Positions 6,335 to 14,639 of a DNA stretch of 14,869 bases are shown piece after piece. The position numbers were made by a program, and so were the translations under genes. Origin of the DNA: Lentisphaerota bacterium (lineage in GTDB: Bacteria; Verrucomicrobiota; Lentisphaeria; Oligosphaerales; PUNB01). A model generated the notes under the pieces. It made no database searches and was not told where the DNA came from. It saw only the letters and a list, made by a program, of their open reading frames with translations. The stretch is taken from the NCBI GenBank assembly GCA_003552565.1, contig PUNB01000185.1:1-14869 (forward strand), in the 5' to 3' direction. Positions within the stretch are counted from its first letter, which is position 1; the number at the start of each line of letters is the position of its first letter.

Positions 6335-9300
6335 ATGAATTGGCGAAAGAAGATTATTTCAATGGCGCGGGCGATTGACATGTCAGCTCCTCGCGCCTAT
6401 GTCTGCGATCTCAACAGTCGTTCGCTGGGCCTGTTTTTAACTCTGGCAGCGGAAAGAAAAGATTTTTTTTCCGTGGTGACAGAGGACAGTCAGGTCGCGG
6501 AATCGGCGGTTGAGGCTGTCGTAGAGTGGAGGCGGATTCTGGAGCTGGAGCGAACCGAACCAGTGCTGATTCCGGAATTACAGGGAGAACGGCGCAGCTG
6601 GATGCCGGAGAACGAGGCTCTGCTGGCCAGCGCCATGAGCAGGGCGTGGAATCGGGAGAAAAATATTTTTATCGGTTCGGCCGTAGCCTTTATGAATCCC
6701 GCTCCGCCGCCGGAGGAATTTGTTTGCAATCGTTTTATTCTGCGTCGCGGAGAGGAAGGAATGTCGCCGGAAACACTGGCCGAAAGACTGACGGAGATAG
6801 ATTATGATTGTGAAGTCGAGGTCAGGGTTCCGGGCGAATTCTCTCGCCGCGGCGGCATAGTGGATGTTTTTTCGCCGTTGTGTGAATATCCAGCGCGTTT
6901 GGAATTTTTCGGTGATGAGATAGAAAGCATGCGGCTCTTTGATCCTGAAACTCAGCGCTCTCTGAGAGAGATCGAGGAGTTTGAAGTGGCTCCGCGAGGA
7001 GAATGTATCCTCGGCGGGGAAAACACAACCACTGCTTTTCAGGATTATTTGGACCCGGAAGCTAACTATGTGATTTGGCGACCGGAAAGAATAGAGGAAC
7101 ACCTCCAGCGTTTCGGAGGAGCGGACTGGCGATCTCGATGGGATGATTTTAGGGAAAAAAATCGACCTAAAATGATTAACCTTATCCCGCCGGAAGAGAA
7201 AAGTTCAGATGACAGTCTTTCTGGAAAGCTTAATTGGCGTTCGCTGGATGAACGAGCGTTTTTTACTGCTCCGGAGCTGGATGATCAGTCCGCCTTGGTG
7301 CATTGGCAGATGCTCAGAGCCAACTTGCGGCGCTGGCACGCTCAGCAGGTTAAGGTCGTTGCCGCCTGCGGCAGTGAGGGGGAGGCCGAGCGCCTGCAGG
7401 AGATGCTGGATGCGGAAGGTCCGGCGGCCGGGAACGTTGAAGTGCTCGTATCTCCTTTGCAGTCAGGACTGACCCTGCCTGAATTGCGGCTGGTGATTTT
7501 GGGGGAGAAAGAGATTTTCGGTGTTGATTCCGGGGGCGGCTTGCCGGGACGCGTCCGCGCTCCTTATCGAGCCGATTATCGCGGCAGCCAGGAGGGCGAA
7601 CTGTCGGCGGGTGATTATGCCGTCCACGCTGCTCAGGGGATAGCTGTTTATCATGGTGTTCGGGAAATTGAAAACAACGGTTTATCGCATGAAGTGATAG
7701 AATTGGAATTCGCCGATGATGCCCGCCTGTACGTGCCGATAGAGCAGTCCTGGCTGATCAGTCGGTATATCGGCACCAGCCGCAAAAGGCCTAAACTGAG
7801 TCGTATAGGGGATGCTTCGTGGAAGAAGGCTCGGGAAGCGGCGGCGGATTCAGCTTATGATTTGGCCGCGGAATTGATTCGGATTGAAGCTTTGCGAAAA
7901 AACGCCCCGGGGTTTTCTTTCCTCGAAGACCCGCACTGGGAAAGGCCTTTCGCGGCTTCGTTTCCATATATTGAAACCGCGGATCAGAGCCGGGCCATTA
8001 AGGAGGTGCTGGCGGATATGGAGCGTCCGGAACCAATGGATCGTCTGCTGTGCGGAGATGTTGGTTACGGCAAAACCGAAGTGGCGATGCGAGCGGCCTT
8101 CCGGGCGGTCGCGAATGGTCGCCAGACGGCGGTTCTGGTGCCCACGACATTGCTCGCCCAGCAGCATTTTCACGCCTTCCGTCAGCGCATGATTGAGTAT
8201 CCGGTGAATATAGAGATGCTCAGTCGATTTCGAACCGAGGCTGAGCAACGAAGGATACTTGAACGTGTTTCCGAAGGCGGAGTTGATATTCTGATCGGCA
8301 CCCATCGTCTACTGCGTAACGATGTTGTTTTCCATGACCTGGGATTGATTGTTATCGATGAAGAACAGCGTTTCGGAGTGAAAGACAAAGAGAAGTTGAA
8401 ACGGATGCGGGCCCGGGTTGACATTTTGACCATGACGGCTACACCGATTCCCCGAACTCTCTATTTCAGCCTCAGCGGTATTCGCAATCTCAGCACCATA
8501 ATGACACCGCCGGAGGAGCGGCTGCCGGTGAAAACAGTAGTGGCAAGGGCGGAAGACGAGCTGCTGCGCCGAGCGGTGCTGCGCGAACTGGAACGTTCCG
8601 GGCAGGTGTTTTTCCTGCATAATCGTGTTCACAGTATAGAAGCCGCCGAGAACAGACTGCGGGAAATTGTCCCGGAAGCCCGCACTGCGGTTGCGCATGG
8701 GCGTATGCGCCCGGCGGAACTGGAGCAGGCGATGCAGGCATACCTTCGTAAAGAGGTGGATGTGCTGGTGTGTACGACAATTATCGAGTCGGGGCTGGAT
8801 ATACCGAACGCCAACACGATCATTATTCAGGACGCGGATCGGTTTGGCCTGGCGGAGCTGTATCAGCTGCGCGGCCGGGTTGGGCGTTATCATCATCAAG
8901 CCTATGCTTATTTATTGTTGTCGCCCCTTGGAATGCCCGCCAGAAACGCCCGTGACCGGCTGGCTGCGATCCGGCAGTACGCCAGCTTGGGGGCGGGCAT
9001 GAACCTGGCTCTGCGGGACTTGGAAATACGCGGCGCCGGAAATATTCTCGGTACGCGTCAGAGCGGCCACATTGCGGCTGTCGGATTTGACTTTTACTGT
9101 GAACTTTTACAGGAAGCGGTGGCGCGACTGAAGAATGAACCCCGGCCTAAAGTGGGGCGGTCGGTTTCGGTTTTCCTGCCAGGCATTCAGATTGGCGGTA
9201 GAACCACAACGGGAGGCCGGGAAAATACATGCGTCGCGGCCGATTTTCCATCTTGGTATATTGAGGCTGAGCAGCTCAGGTTGAATATTTACCGGCGACT

Positions 9301-9577
9301 TTCCAAACTTCGTGACGGACAGGAATGGGAGGAACTTCGGCGTGAGCTGCAGGATCGTTTCGGCCCTCTCCCGGAAGAGGCGGAGAATATGATGCGGGTA
9401 GCCCTGCTGCGAATGCGGGCCGCGGCAAAGAATGTGTTTTCTGTTTCCGTACGCGATGACCGGCTGCTTCTGGAGACTGAAAACGGACTTCTGAAAGACC
9501 GGCAGGGCAAGCTGCCTCGACTGGCCGCGGAAGAGCCGCTTGAGCAGCTGAATGAGATCGTTGATTATTTGGCTTGA
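6335..9577 (+). CDS. mfd: Transcription-repair coupling factor Mfd
   Basis: ATP-dependent translocase that pushes stalled RNA polymerase off lesions and recruits UvrA for nucleotide excision repair. The 1080 residues cover all Mfd modules: UvrB-like N-terminal part (about 20-320, with GEFSRRGGIVDVFSP), RNA-polymerase-interacting CarD/TRCF-like domain (about 424-505, GDYAVHAAQGIAVYHGV to LYVPIEQSWLISRYIG), relay helix, then a RecG-like helicase: Walker A GDVGYGKT (574-581), DEEQ box (675-678), TATPIPRT (701-708), motif VI QLRGRVGR (844-851), and a C-terminal TRCF domain (about 960-1060, beginning near LRLNIYRRLSKL). The length is at the short end of the usual 1080-1180. No clear ribosome binding site precedes ATG 6335, so M10 or M16 are possible alternatives. 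It is transcribed away from the sigma factor gene. Confidence 0.97.
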   Translation: MNWRKKIISMARAIDMSAPRAYVCDLNSRSLGLFLTLAAERKDFFSVVTEDSQVAESAVEAVVEWRRILELERTEPVLIPELQGERRSWMPENEALLASAMSRAWNREKNIFIGSAVAFMNPAPPPEEFVCNRFILRRGEEGMSPETLAERLTEIDYDCEVEVRVPGEFSRRGGIVDVFSPLCEYPARLEFFGDEIESMRLFDPETQRSLREIEEFEVAPRGECILGGENTTTAFQDYLDPEANYVIWRPERIEEHLQRFGGADWRSRWDDFREKNRPKMINLIPPEEKSSDDSLSGKLNWRSLDERAFFTAPELDDQSALVHWQMLRANLRRWHAQQVKVVAACGSEGEAERLQEMLDAEGPAAGNVEVLVSPLQSGLTLPELRLVILGEKEIFGVDSGGGLPGRVRAPYRADYRGSQEGELSAGDYAVHAAQGIAVYHGVREIENNGLSHEVIELEFADDARLYVPIEQSWLISRYIGTSRKRPKLSRIGDASWKKAREAAADSAYDLAAELIRIEALRKNAPGFSFLEDPHWERPFAASFPYIETADQSRAIKEVLADMERPEPMDRLLCGDVGYGKTEVAMRAAFRAVANGRQTAVLVPTTLLAQQHFHAFRQRMIEYPVNIEMLSRFRTEAEQRRILERVSEGGVDILIGTHRLLRNDVVFHDLGLIVIDEEQRFGVKDKEKLKRMRARVDILTMTATPIPRTLYFSLSGIRNLSTIMTPPEERLPVKTVVARAEDELLRRAVLRELERSGQVFFLHNRVHSIEAAENRLREIVPEARTAVAHGRMRPAELEQAMQAYLRKEVDVLVCTTIIESGLDIPNANTIIIQDADRFGLAELYQLRGRVGRYHHQAYAYLLLSPLGMPARNARDRLAAIRQYASLGAGMNLALRDLEIRGAGNILGTRQSGHIAAVGFDFYCELLQEAVARLKNEPRPKVGRSVSVFLPGIQIGGRTTTGGRENTCVAADFPSWYIEAEQLRLNIYRRLSKLRDGQEWEELRRELQDRFGPLPEEAENMMRVALLRMRAAAKNVFSVSVRDDRLLLETENGLLKDRQGKLPRLAAEEPLEQLNEIVDYLA

Positions 9578-9640
9578 CTCGGGAAAGATACTTCTCGGGT
9601 TGGCACAGGTTTTTTTGTTGGGCTTATGTGAAACACAATT

Positions 9641-9668
9641 TTGAATGTTGAATGATGAATTTTGAAGT
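9641..9668. repeat. Heptanucleotide array 4 (four units)
   Basis: Units TTGAATG, TTGAATG, ATGAATT and TTGAAGT follow with a strict 7-base period, close behind a GGGCTTATGTGAA motif shared with the modular repeat. Confidence 0.7.
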
Positions 9669-9708
9669 GGAACTGCATGGTCTGTCCTAAACTCAACATG
9701 TGTTTCCG

Positions 9709-9894
9709 CCTCGGGGTATCCGGGGCGTAAGCGCTCGGCGGTCGGGCTTGTATGTGGTTTCACGTTGTTTAGCGCGTCAAACTGCCGGAGTTCCGCCTTC
9801 AGGCGGCAGTTGCAGCGAGCTTCAGTGAGCGGGCTTATGTGAACTTCGCAGATCACCTGGAGCCGGCGGGCGGTTCCAGGGGAAACGGCCGCGA
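9709..9894 (+). repeat. Dispersed modular intergenic repeat, copy C (both modules, plus an insertion)
   Basis: On the plus strand the core runs CCTCGGGGTATC, a 5-bp hairpin (9723-9727 with 9732-9736, one G-T pair), then CGGCGGTCGGGCTTGTATGT, matching copies A and B read on their minus strand. After about 75 intervening bases, which include the hairpin CCGCC (9793-9797) / GGCGG (9802-9806), the second module follows at 9830-9894: CGGGCTTATGTGAA, GCAGATCACCTG, GGCGGTTCCAGG, AAACGGCCGCG. This module aligns with copy A apart from the about 35-base length difference. Confidence 0.7.
9793..9806. repeat. Short perfect hairpin between the modules of repeat copy C
   Basis: CCGCC (9793-9797) and GGCGG (9802-9806) pair around the loop TTCA; a wider pairing of ACTGCC (9781-9786) with GGCAGT (9805-9810) is mutually exclusive with it. 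No T-run follows. Confidence 0.6.
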
Positions 9895-10063
9895 GATCTG
9901 ACCACTTGCGGGGTTCCCGAATTTAAGTAAGCGAACTTGCGCGGAGTGGCTTACGCTGTCATATTATAGTTTTGTCCAGCATTTAACAACCCGCTTGATT
10001 TCGCGGTATTTATAGATCAATAATGAACAGGACCTTTCAGGAAGGGGTTGATTCAGGAGAATT

Positions 10064-11866
10064 ATGGAATTTACTTGCCTCAAAGAGCTGGGAAACCACT
10101 TGAGTAAACATTATTCGACCAGCATTCCAGCTGTGACAGTGGAGCGGCCGCCGCCCGAGATGGAAGGGGATTTAACGGTCAATTGTTTTCGTCTGGCGAA
10201 AATTCTCCGCTGCTCGCCTTTTGATATTGCCCAGGAGGTATCGGCTTTCCTTGCCGGCCATCCCGATATCGATAATGCGCAGGCGGTTAAGGCGTACGTT
10301 AATTTTACTTTGCGGTCCGGCGCTCTTTTCTCTGATGCCGTAGTGGAGGCAGAATCGCCGTCGCATGCTGGTATGCTTCCAGAGGAAGAGCGGCAGAGAA
10401 TAGTGGTTGAATATTCGGCTCCGAACACCAACAAGCCTCAGCATCTGGGGCATGTGCGCAACAATACCTTGGGGCAGGCGACGGTCTCGCTTTTACGGCG
10501 TGTCGGACATGAAGTTTACGCGGTTAATTTGATCAATGACCGAGGAATACATATCTGTAAGTCCATGCTCGCTTACCAGCGTTTCGGTTCTGGGCAAACG
10601 CCGGCGGAAAGCGGCCGCAAGGGAGATCACCTGGCGGGTGATTATTATGTGAAATTCGATCAGGAATTCCGCCGTCAGCTGTCGGATCTGCGTCAGCGGT
10701 GTCCGGAATTGCTGGAAACGCCTGATGAAGAGCTGTTTCTGCAGACAGAGATCGGTCGGGCCGCCCAGGATATGCTGTTAAAATGGGAGGCCGGAGAACC
10801 CGAGACCTGGAAATTATGGAAAACCATGAATGACTGGGTGCTGGAGGGCTTTCACGAAACTTACAAACGTCTGGGGGTGGAGTTTGACCGGGTATACCTG
10901 GAAAGCGAAACTTACAGTAAGGGGCGGAGCATTGTTCTGGATTTTCTTGAAAAAGGTCTCTTTCAACGAAGGGCCGATGGTGCGGTGGTGATTGATTTAA
11001 GCGAAGAGAAGCTTGGACAAAAAGTGGTGTTGCGCGCCGATTCCACCAGTGTCTACGTTACTCAGGATATCGGCACAACTGTAATCAAGCAGAACGATTA
11101 TCAGCCGGATCGGCAGGTGTGGGTAGTGGGTGATGAACAGATACATCATTTCAAGGTGCTTTTTGCCATTCTTCGCAAACTGGGGTATGATTGGGCGCGG
11201 TCGCCGGAGGCCTTTTTCCACTTGGCCTACGGAATGGTCAACCTGCCTTCCGGTAAAATGAAAAGCCGCGAGGGTACGGTGGTGGATGCCGATGACCTTC
11301 TCGATGAAATGGAAAAACTGGCACGAAACGCCACTTTGGAACGCTATGAACAGCCCCCTGAAAATCTCTCCGAGCGAGCCCGGGTTATCGGTCTGGCGGC
11401 GCTTAAGTTTATGCTGCTCAAGGTCAATCCATCAACATCCACTTTGTTTGACCCCCAGGCTTCGGTTAAATTCGAAGGCGATACAGGGCCTTATATTCTT
11501 TACGCCTACGCCAGGATCGCTTCCATGCTGGCTAAATCCGGGGAGCCGGCAGAGATTGACCTTCAGCAAATGCCGCGGCTCAATTGGGATAAAATGCGGG
11601 AGCATGAAGAGAAAAGCCTGGCCTTGCAGTGCGCTGATTACGGCAGAGTCATAAAAAAAGCGGCGGCGGAACTGGATACCTCGGTTCTGGCCAATTATTT
11701 ACTTGAACTGGCTAAAGGTTTCAGCCGGTTTTATCGGCAATGTCCTGTACTGAAGGCAGAAACCGAGGAACTGCGGATGGCGCGGCTGGCACTGAGTTGC
11801 AGAGTGAGAGATATTATGGCGGACGGTTTACGAACTTTGGGAATTGAGTTTCTGGAAAGCATGTAG
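10064..11866 (+). CDS. argS: Arginyl-tRNA synthetase
   Basis: Class I aminoacyl-tRNA synthetase that charges tRNA-Arg; 600 residues, close to the usual 550-600. The N-terminal Add1 domain (about 1-95) is followed by the catalytic core with the arginine-specific version of the HIGH motif, NTNKPQHLGHVRNN (HLGH 127-130), INDRGIHICKSM, the segment WVVGDEQIHHFKVLF, and the KMSKS-like loop GKMKSREG (KMKS 398-401). The DALR anticodon-binding domain (about 480-600) closes with the typical ending R-x-x-x-x-x-G-L-x-x-L-G-I-E-x-L-E-S-M. AGGAGA at 10055-10060 is the ribosome binding site. It is followed after 32 bases by the large Cys-rich gene with no strong terminator between them. Confidence 0.97.
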   Translation: MEFTCLKELGNHLSKHYSTSIPAVTVERPPPEMEGDLTVNCFRLAKILRCSPFDIAQEVSAFLAGHPDIDNAQAVKAYVNFTLRSGALFSDAVVEAESPSHAGMLPEEERQRIVVEYSAPNTNKPQHLGHVRNNTLGQATVSLLRRVGHEVYAVNLINDRGIHICKSMLAYQRFGSGQTPAESGRKGDHLAGDYYVKFDQEFRRQLSDLRQRCPELLETPDEELFLQTEIGRAAQDMLLKWEAGEPETWKLWKTMNDWVLEGFHETYKRLGVEFDRVYLESETYSKGRSIVLDFLEKGLFQRRADGAVVIDLSEEKLGQKVVLRADSTSVYVTQDIGTTVIKQNDYQPDRQVWVVGDEQIHHFKVLFAILRKLGYDWARSPEAFFHLAYGMVNLPSGKMKSREGTVVDADDLLDEMEKLARNATLERYEQPPENLSERARVIGLAALKFMLLKVNPSTSTLFDPQASVKFEGDTGPYILYAYARIASMLAKSGEPAEIDLQQMPRLNWDKMREHEEKSLALQCADYGRVIKKAAAELDTSVLANYLLELAKGFSRFYRQCPVLKAETEELRMARLALSCRVRDIMADGLRTLGIEFLESM

Positions 11867-11884
11867 CCCGAAAAACATACGGGC
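11866..11884 (+). other. Small hairpin in the argS - Cys-rich gene junction
   Basis: GCCCG (11866-11870, using the last base of the argS stop codon) pairs with CGGGC (11880-11884) around a 9-base A-rich loop. There is no T-run, so it is not an intrinsic terminator; it could protect a processed 3' end or be chance. Confidence 0.35.
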
Positions 11885-11898
11885 GGTGGAAAACGGAG

Positions 11899-14028
11899 AT
11901 GTTAAAAGTGAATAATTCATTAGCCAACCTCGGAGAGATGTTTCCTGAAAAGCGGATCAGCTGTGCAGTGCCGGGCTGCGAAAATTTGTGTCTGGGCTCG
12001 GAGGAATCGGCGAAAGCCGATGATTCCGGGGCGAACGAGGAGCTGCCGCGGCCGGTCTGTGATGAATGCGCGGAGGTGTATGCTCGTTTGCAGGATCGCC
12101 GCGTGGTTTGTTCCAGGCCGGGCTGTGAAGAGACCTGGGAGTGGTCGCGCTTAGAGCAGTTGAAAGACCATCGGCGGGGCCGCCGCGCCCCCGAGGAAGA
12201 GCCTCCGCTGCCGGTCATAGGTTTGTGCGCGAAATGTCGTGAAGAGGCGAAAGCTCTCGGTCATCAGGATGTCGAATGCGAGATTGAAGGCTGCACCCGC
12301 ACCTGGCGGTGGCAAGCACAAGAAAGGCTGTGCAGCGAGAGCGACACCCCCGAGCCGCGCATGTGTGCGAACTGTCGGAGAAAAGCCCGTCGTTTGCGCG
12401 AGCGGAGAGTTCCATGTAAGCTCGACGGGTGCCGCCGGGAATGGCGCTGGACGGTTCGTGAACAGCTGGAGTCGATGGTGGCGAGTGATTCTGAGAAACC
12501 TGGACCGAGGCCGAAACGTTTGTGTGAAGACTGCCGTCGTCGTCTGGCCGGATTTCAGGATCGCCAGATCCCCTGTCGGATTAAAGGGTGCCAGCGCACT
12601 TGGACGTTGACCGCGGAAGCGCAATTGCAGTATGAGATTATGCACGGCAGCGAGGTTGACCCCGCTGATGAAATTACAAACATGTGCGATTCCTGTCAAC
12701 AGTTTTTACGCCAGGCGCATCCCCGGGCAATAAAATGCCGGCTGCCCGGCTGTGAAAGAAGCTGGGTGTATGCTCCCCGCTGGCAGGTTGTCGATTTTGC
12801 TCAGGGTCGGACTCATCCGCCGAAGCGGCTGTGTGATAAGTGCCGCCGCCAGCTCAGTCAGATTGAACCTCGTCATTGCCAGTGCGCTATTCCAGGATGT
12901 GAACAAACTTGGATATGGTCTCCGGAAGAACAATTAAGACTTTCCTGCCGTACTCGGAAGCCTGTGGAAAACCTGCAGCCGCCGGAGAGAAAATGCGTTG
13001 ACTGTGAACGTTTTCTGCATGAACAAAAGAGTATACAATTGTTTTGCAACGATTGCGGCGGTCAGATAAACTGGTCTCCTTATGAACAGTTGCAGAATAA
13101 ACTTGGAAATTTCGCTAAACCGGTTCGCTGTTCGACTTGCGCCACCGGCGCCGCGGGGCAGAAACAGACCCGCCCCGAGGACTTTATCCAGCATAGTTCG
13201 CGGGAAAGTTTTTTTATTCCAGGTCGCGGGCCATGGCAGCAGCACTCTGCCATTCAGCATCGTCCGCCCGGGGTCACTAAAGACGCTTTGTCCCAGCTGG
13301 AAAAGGCGGATGCCCGGATCGTTGCTTTGGGAGATGATTTGACCGCTGCTGTCCATCCGGATTGGACGGAAACGCTGGAACACAATCTGAATCAACAATT
13401 GCATGACATGGCTGTCAAGACGGCGGTGATCAATGCCGGCATAAGGAATACCGGCAGTCGGCAGGCGCATTTGCGACTAGGGCGTGATGTTTCCCCATTT
13501 AAGCCGCATTTAGTGATCGTTTCATTGGTCTTCGGCGACGCAGTTTCTGAATTTTCATCCGCTTCCGACAGGATGACGGAAAACGATGAAATCGAAGCCG
13601 AACAGGAACGGGCTGTCATGCAGTCTCAGGAAGAGCTTTTGCGGAGCCTGAAAGAACTGCCATGTAAACTTTTGTACTGGCTGCCCAATCCTATTTTCCC
13701 TCATCAGAAGATCAGTCCAACTGATGGTGAACAGGGAAGGCTTTGGGCCAGTCGACTGGAAAGCCGTTATCGTCGGCTGCGTGCTCATGCATCTCGTCTT
13801 TGCCAGAATGAAAATGTGCCCGTGCTTGATGCCGGAGCGCTATTTGAGGTCAACGGTCGTCGCAGTGCCTGGAAATGGATGAAAGACGGGTTTTTTCCTA
13901 ATCACGCGGGATCGCGCAATCTGGCTGCCTGGATGGCTGAGAAAATCATACATGAAAGCATACTGGAGGATCTGTGCACGGAAACCGCGGCCGACCTGAG
14001 TAATTCGGGAGGCGGAAGCGCAAACTAA
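11899..14028 (+). CDS. Unrecognised protein: eight zinc-ribbon-like repeats plus degenerate SGNH-hydrolase-like domain
   Basis: I do not recognise this 709-residue protein as a named family. Residues 19-414 hold eight units of about 45-55 residues with the plan C-x4-C, W-x-W, E-Q-L, then C-x2-C-R; the cysteine pairs are C22/C27+C54/C57, 71/76+110/113, 127/132+156/159, 173/178+209/212, 226/231+263/266, 280/285+312/315, 329/334+366/369 and 383/386+411/414. The last unit has C-x2-C and recalls 'probable zinc-ribbon' (zf-trcl-type) domains. Residues about 470-690 resemble an SGNH hydrolase, but GDSL is GDDL (D480), the block III Asn is A548 and the DxxH His is F666. No signal peptide or membrane segment is seen, so it is probably cytoplasmic. 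GGAG at 11895-11898 touches ATG 11899 but stands nine bases before an in-frame GTG at 11908, which may be the true start. Function unknown. Confidence 0.85.
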   Translation: MLKVNNSLANLGEMFPEKRISCAVPGCENLCLGSEESAKADDSGANEELPRPVCDECAEVYARLQDRRVVCSRPGCEETWEWSRLEQLKDHRRGRRAPEEEPPLPVIGLCAKCREEAKALGHQDVECEIEGCTRTWRWQAQERLCSESDTPEPRMCANCRRKARRLRERRVPCKLDGCRREWRWTVREQLESMVASDSEKPGPRPKRLCEDCRRRLAGFQDRQIPCRIKGCQRTWTLTAEAQLQYEIMHGSEVDPADEITNMCDSCQQFLRQAHPRAIKCRLPGCERSWVYAPRWQVVDFAQGRTHPPKRLCDKCRRQLSQIEPRHCQCAIPGCEQTWIWSPEEQLRLSCRTRKPVENLQPPERKCVDCERFLHEQKSIQLFCNDCGGQINWSPYEQLQNKLGNFAKPVRCSTCATGAAGQKQTRPEDFIQHSSRESFFIPGRGPWQQHSAIQHRPPGVTKDALSQLEKADARIVALGDDLTAAVHPDWTETLEHNLNQQLHDMAVKTAVINAGIRNTGSRQAHLRLGRDVSPFKPHLVIVSLVFGDAVSEFSSASDRMTENDEIEAEQERAVMQSQEELLRSLKELPCKLLYWLPNPIFPHQKISPTDGEQGRLWASRLESRYRRLRAHASRLCQNENVPVLDAGALFEVNGRRSAWKWMKDGFFPNHAGSRNLAAWMAEKIIHESILEDLCTETAADLSNSGGGSAN

Positions 14029-14639
14029 TGTTTATAACTCTTTTGCAGCGCGCTCCGGAGTTTTATATCACCTGGGTTGTAGTGGTCATGTTTTCCATTT
14101 GTGTTCATGAATGCTGCCACGCCTGGACCGCTTTTCGCTGCGGCGACAGCACTGCCGTCGATCGAGGTTATTTTACTCTCAATCCTTTAGTGGTGATGGG
14201 GCCGATGTCCTTGGGCCTGCTGGCGTTTTTCGGTATCGCCTGGGGTGCTGTGCCGGTTACTCCATCACGTTTGCGGGAGCCTTACGGTCGAGCCCTCGTG
14301 GCCGCCTCCGGCCCGCTTGCCAATGTGGGACTTTTTTGCGCTTTTTTCTTGATTCTGCTGATAGCTCTCTTCAGCGGTATAGAAGAACTGGTGATGATAG
14401 GTCGAACCGGCATGACCGCTAATGGTTTTCTGTTTCTTTTTAATATGCTGCCGGTGCCGGGGCTCGATGGTTGGGATGTTTACGAATTGCTCTTTCCGGC
14501 TTTGAAACGGGTGCCGGCGGATACCAGAAATCAGGTTGGCTGGATAATTTTATTGCTGATTTTGTTCACCGGAGCTTTTCGTATATTCTGGACGCTCGCC
14601 GGCGGCTTCACTGATTTTCTCATCCGCCTGTTGGTTTAG
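14028..14639 (+). CDS. M50-family (site-2-protease-type) membrane metalloprotease
   Basis: A 203-residue polytopic membrane protein. The zinc motif HECCH (H27, E28, H31) lies in the first hydrophobic segment (about 14-36), and the third ligand motif N139-M-L-P-V-P-G-L-D147-G lies in a later one, as in intramembrane-cleaving M50 proteases. Other hydrophobic segments are at about 57-78, 88-117 and 168-190. The size fits the compact M50B group that lacks PDZ domains; the substrate is unknown. The ATG overlaps the TAA of the upstream Cys-rich gene (TAATG), so translation is probably coupled; GGGAGG at about 14008-14013 is rather far for a ribosome binding site, which fits coupling. The cysteines at positions 29 and 30 inside the HExxH motif are an unusual choice but do not replace any catalytic residue. 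Confidence 0.88.
   Translation: MFITLLQRAPEFYITWVVVVMFSICVHECCHAWTAFRCGDSTAVDRGYFTLNPLVVMGPMSLGLLAFFGIAWGAVPVTPSRLREPYGRALVAASGPLANVGLFCAFFLILLIALFSGIEELVMIGRTGMTANGFLFLFNMLPVPGLDGWDVYELLFPALKRVPADTRNQVGWIILLLILFTGAFRIFWTLAGGFTDFLIRLLV

Larger units (their letters stand above)
9578..10063. other. 486-bp repeat-rich intergenic region between mfd and argS
   Basis: No convincing gene lies here; the reading frames that cross it overlap the repeats or the end of mfd. It contains a lone GGGCTTATGTGAA boundary motif (9620-9632), heptamer array 4 (9641-9668), copy C of the modular repeat (9709-9894), and an inverted repeat GTAAGC (9927-9932) / GCTTAC (9949-9954). No strong intrinsic terminator follows mfd: the run of seven T at about 9610-9616 lacks a good stem before it. 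Confidence 0.7.

Noticed and set aside
9107..9856. 249-residue minus-strand frame across the mfd 3' end and the intergenic repeats
   Set aside because: It overlaps a clear conserved gene antisense and then reads through repeats; composition is not protein-like.
9983..10012. Candidate argS promoter (TTAACA with TATTTA at 18 bases)
   Set aside because: The -10 match is only three of six bases and the region is AT-rich; not strong enough to report as a feature.
9960..10063. T-box or other aminoacyl-tRNA-sensing leader before argS
   Set aside because: No T-box sequence or antiterminator/terminator pair is visible; only short inverted repeats and a repeat element lie upstream.
12151..12699. 182-residue minus-strand frame inside the Cys-rich gene
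   Set aside because: Antisense shadow of the repeat array; the plus frame has regular Cys spacing and a long uninterrupted reading frame.
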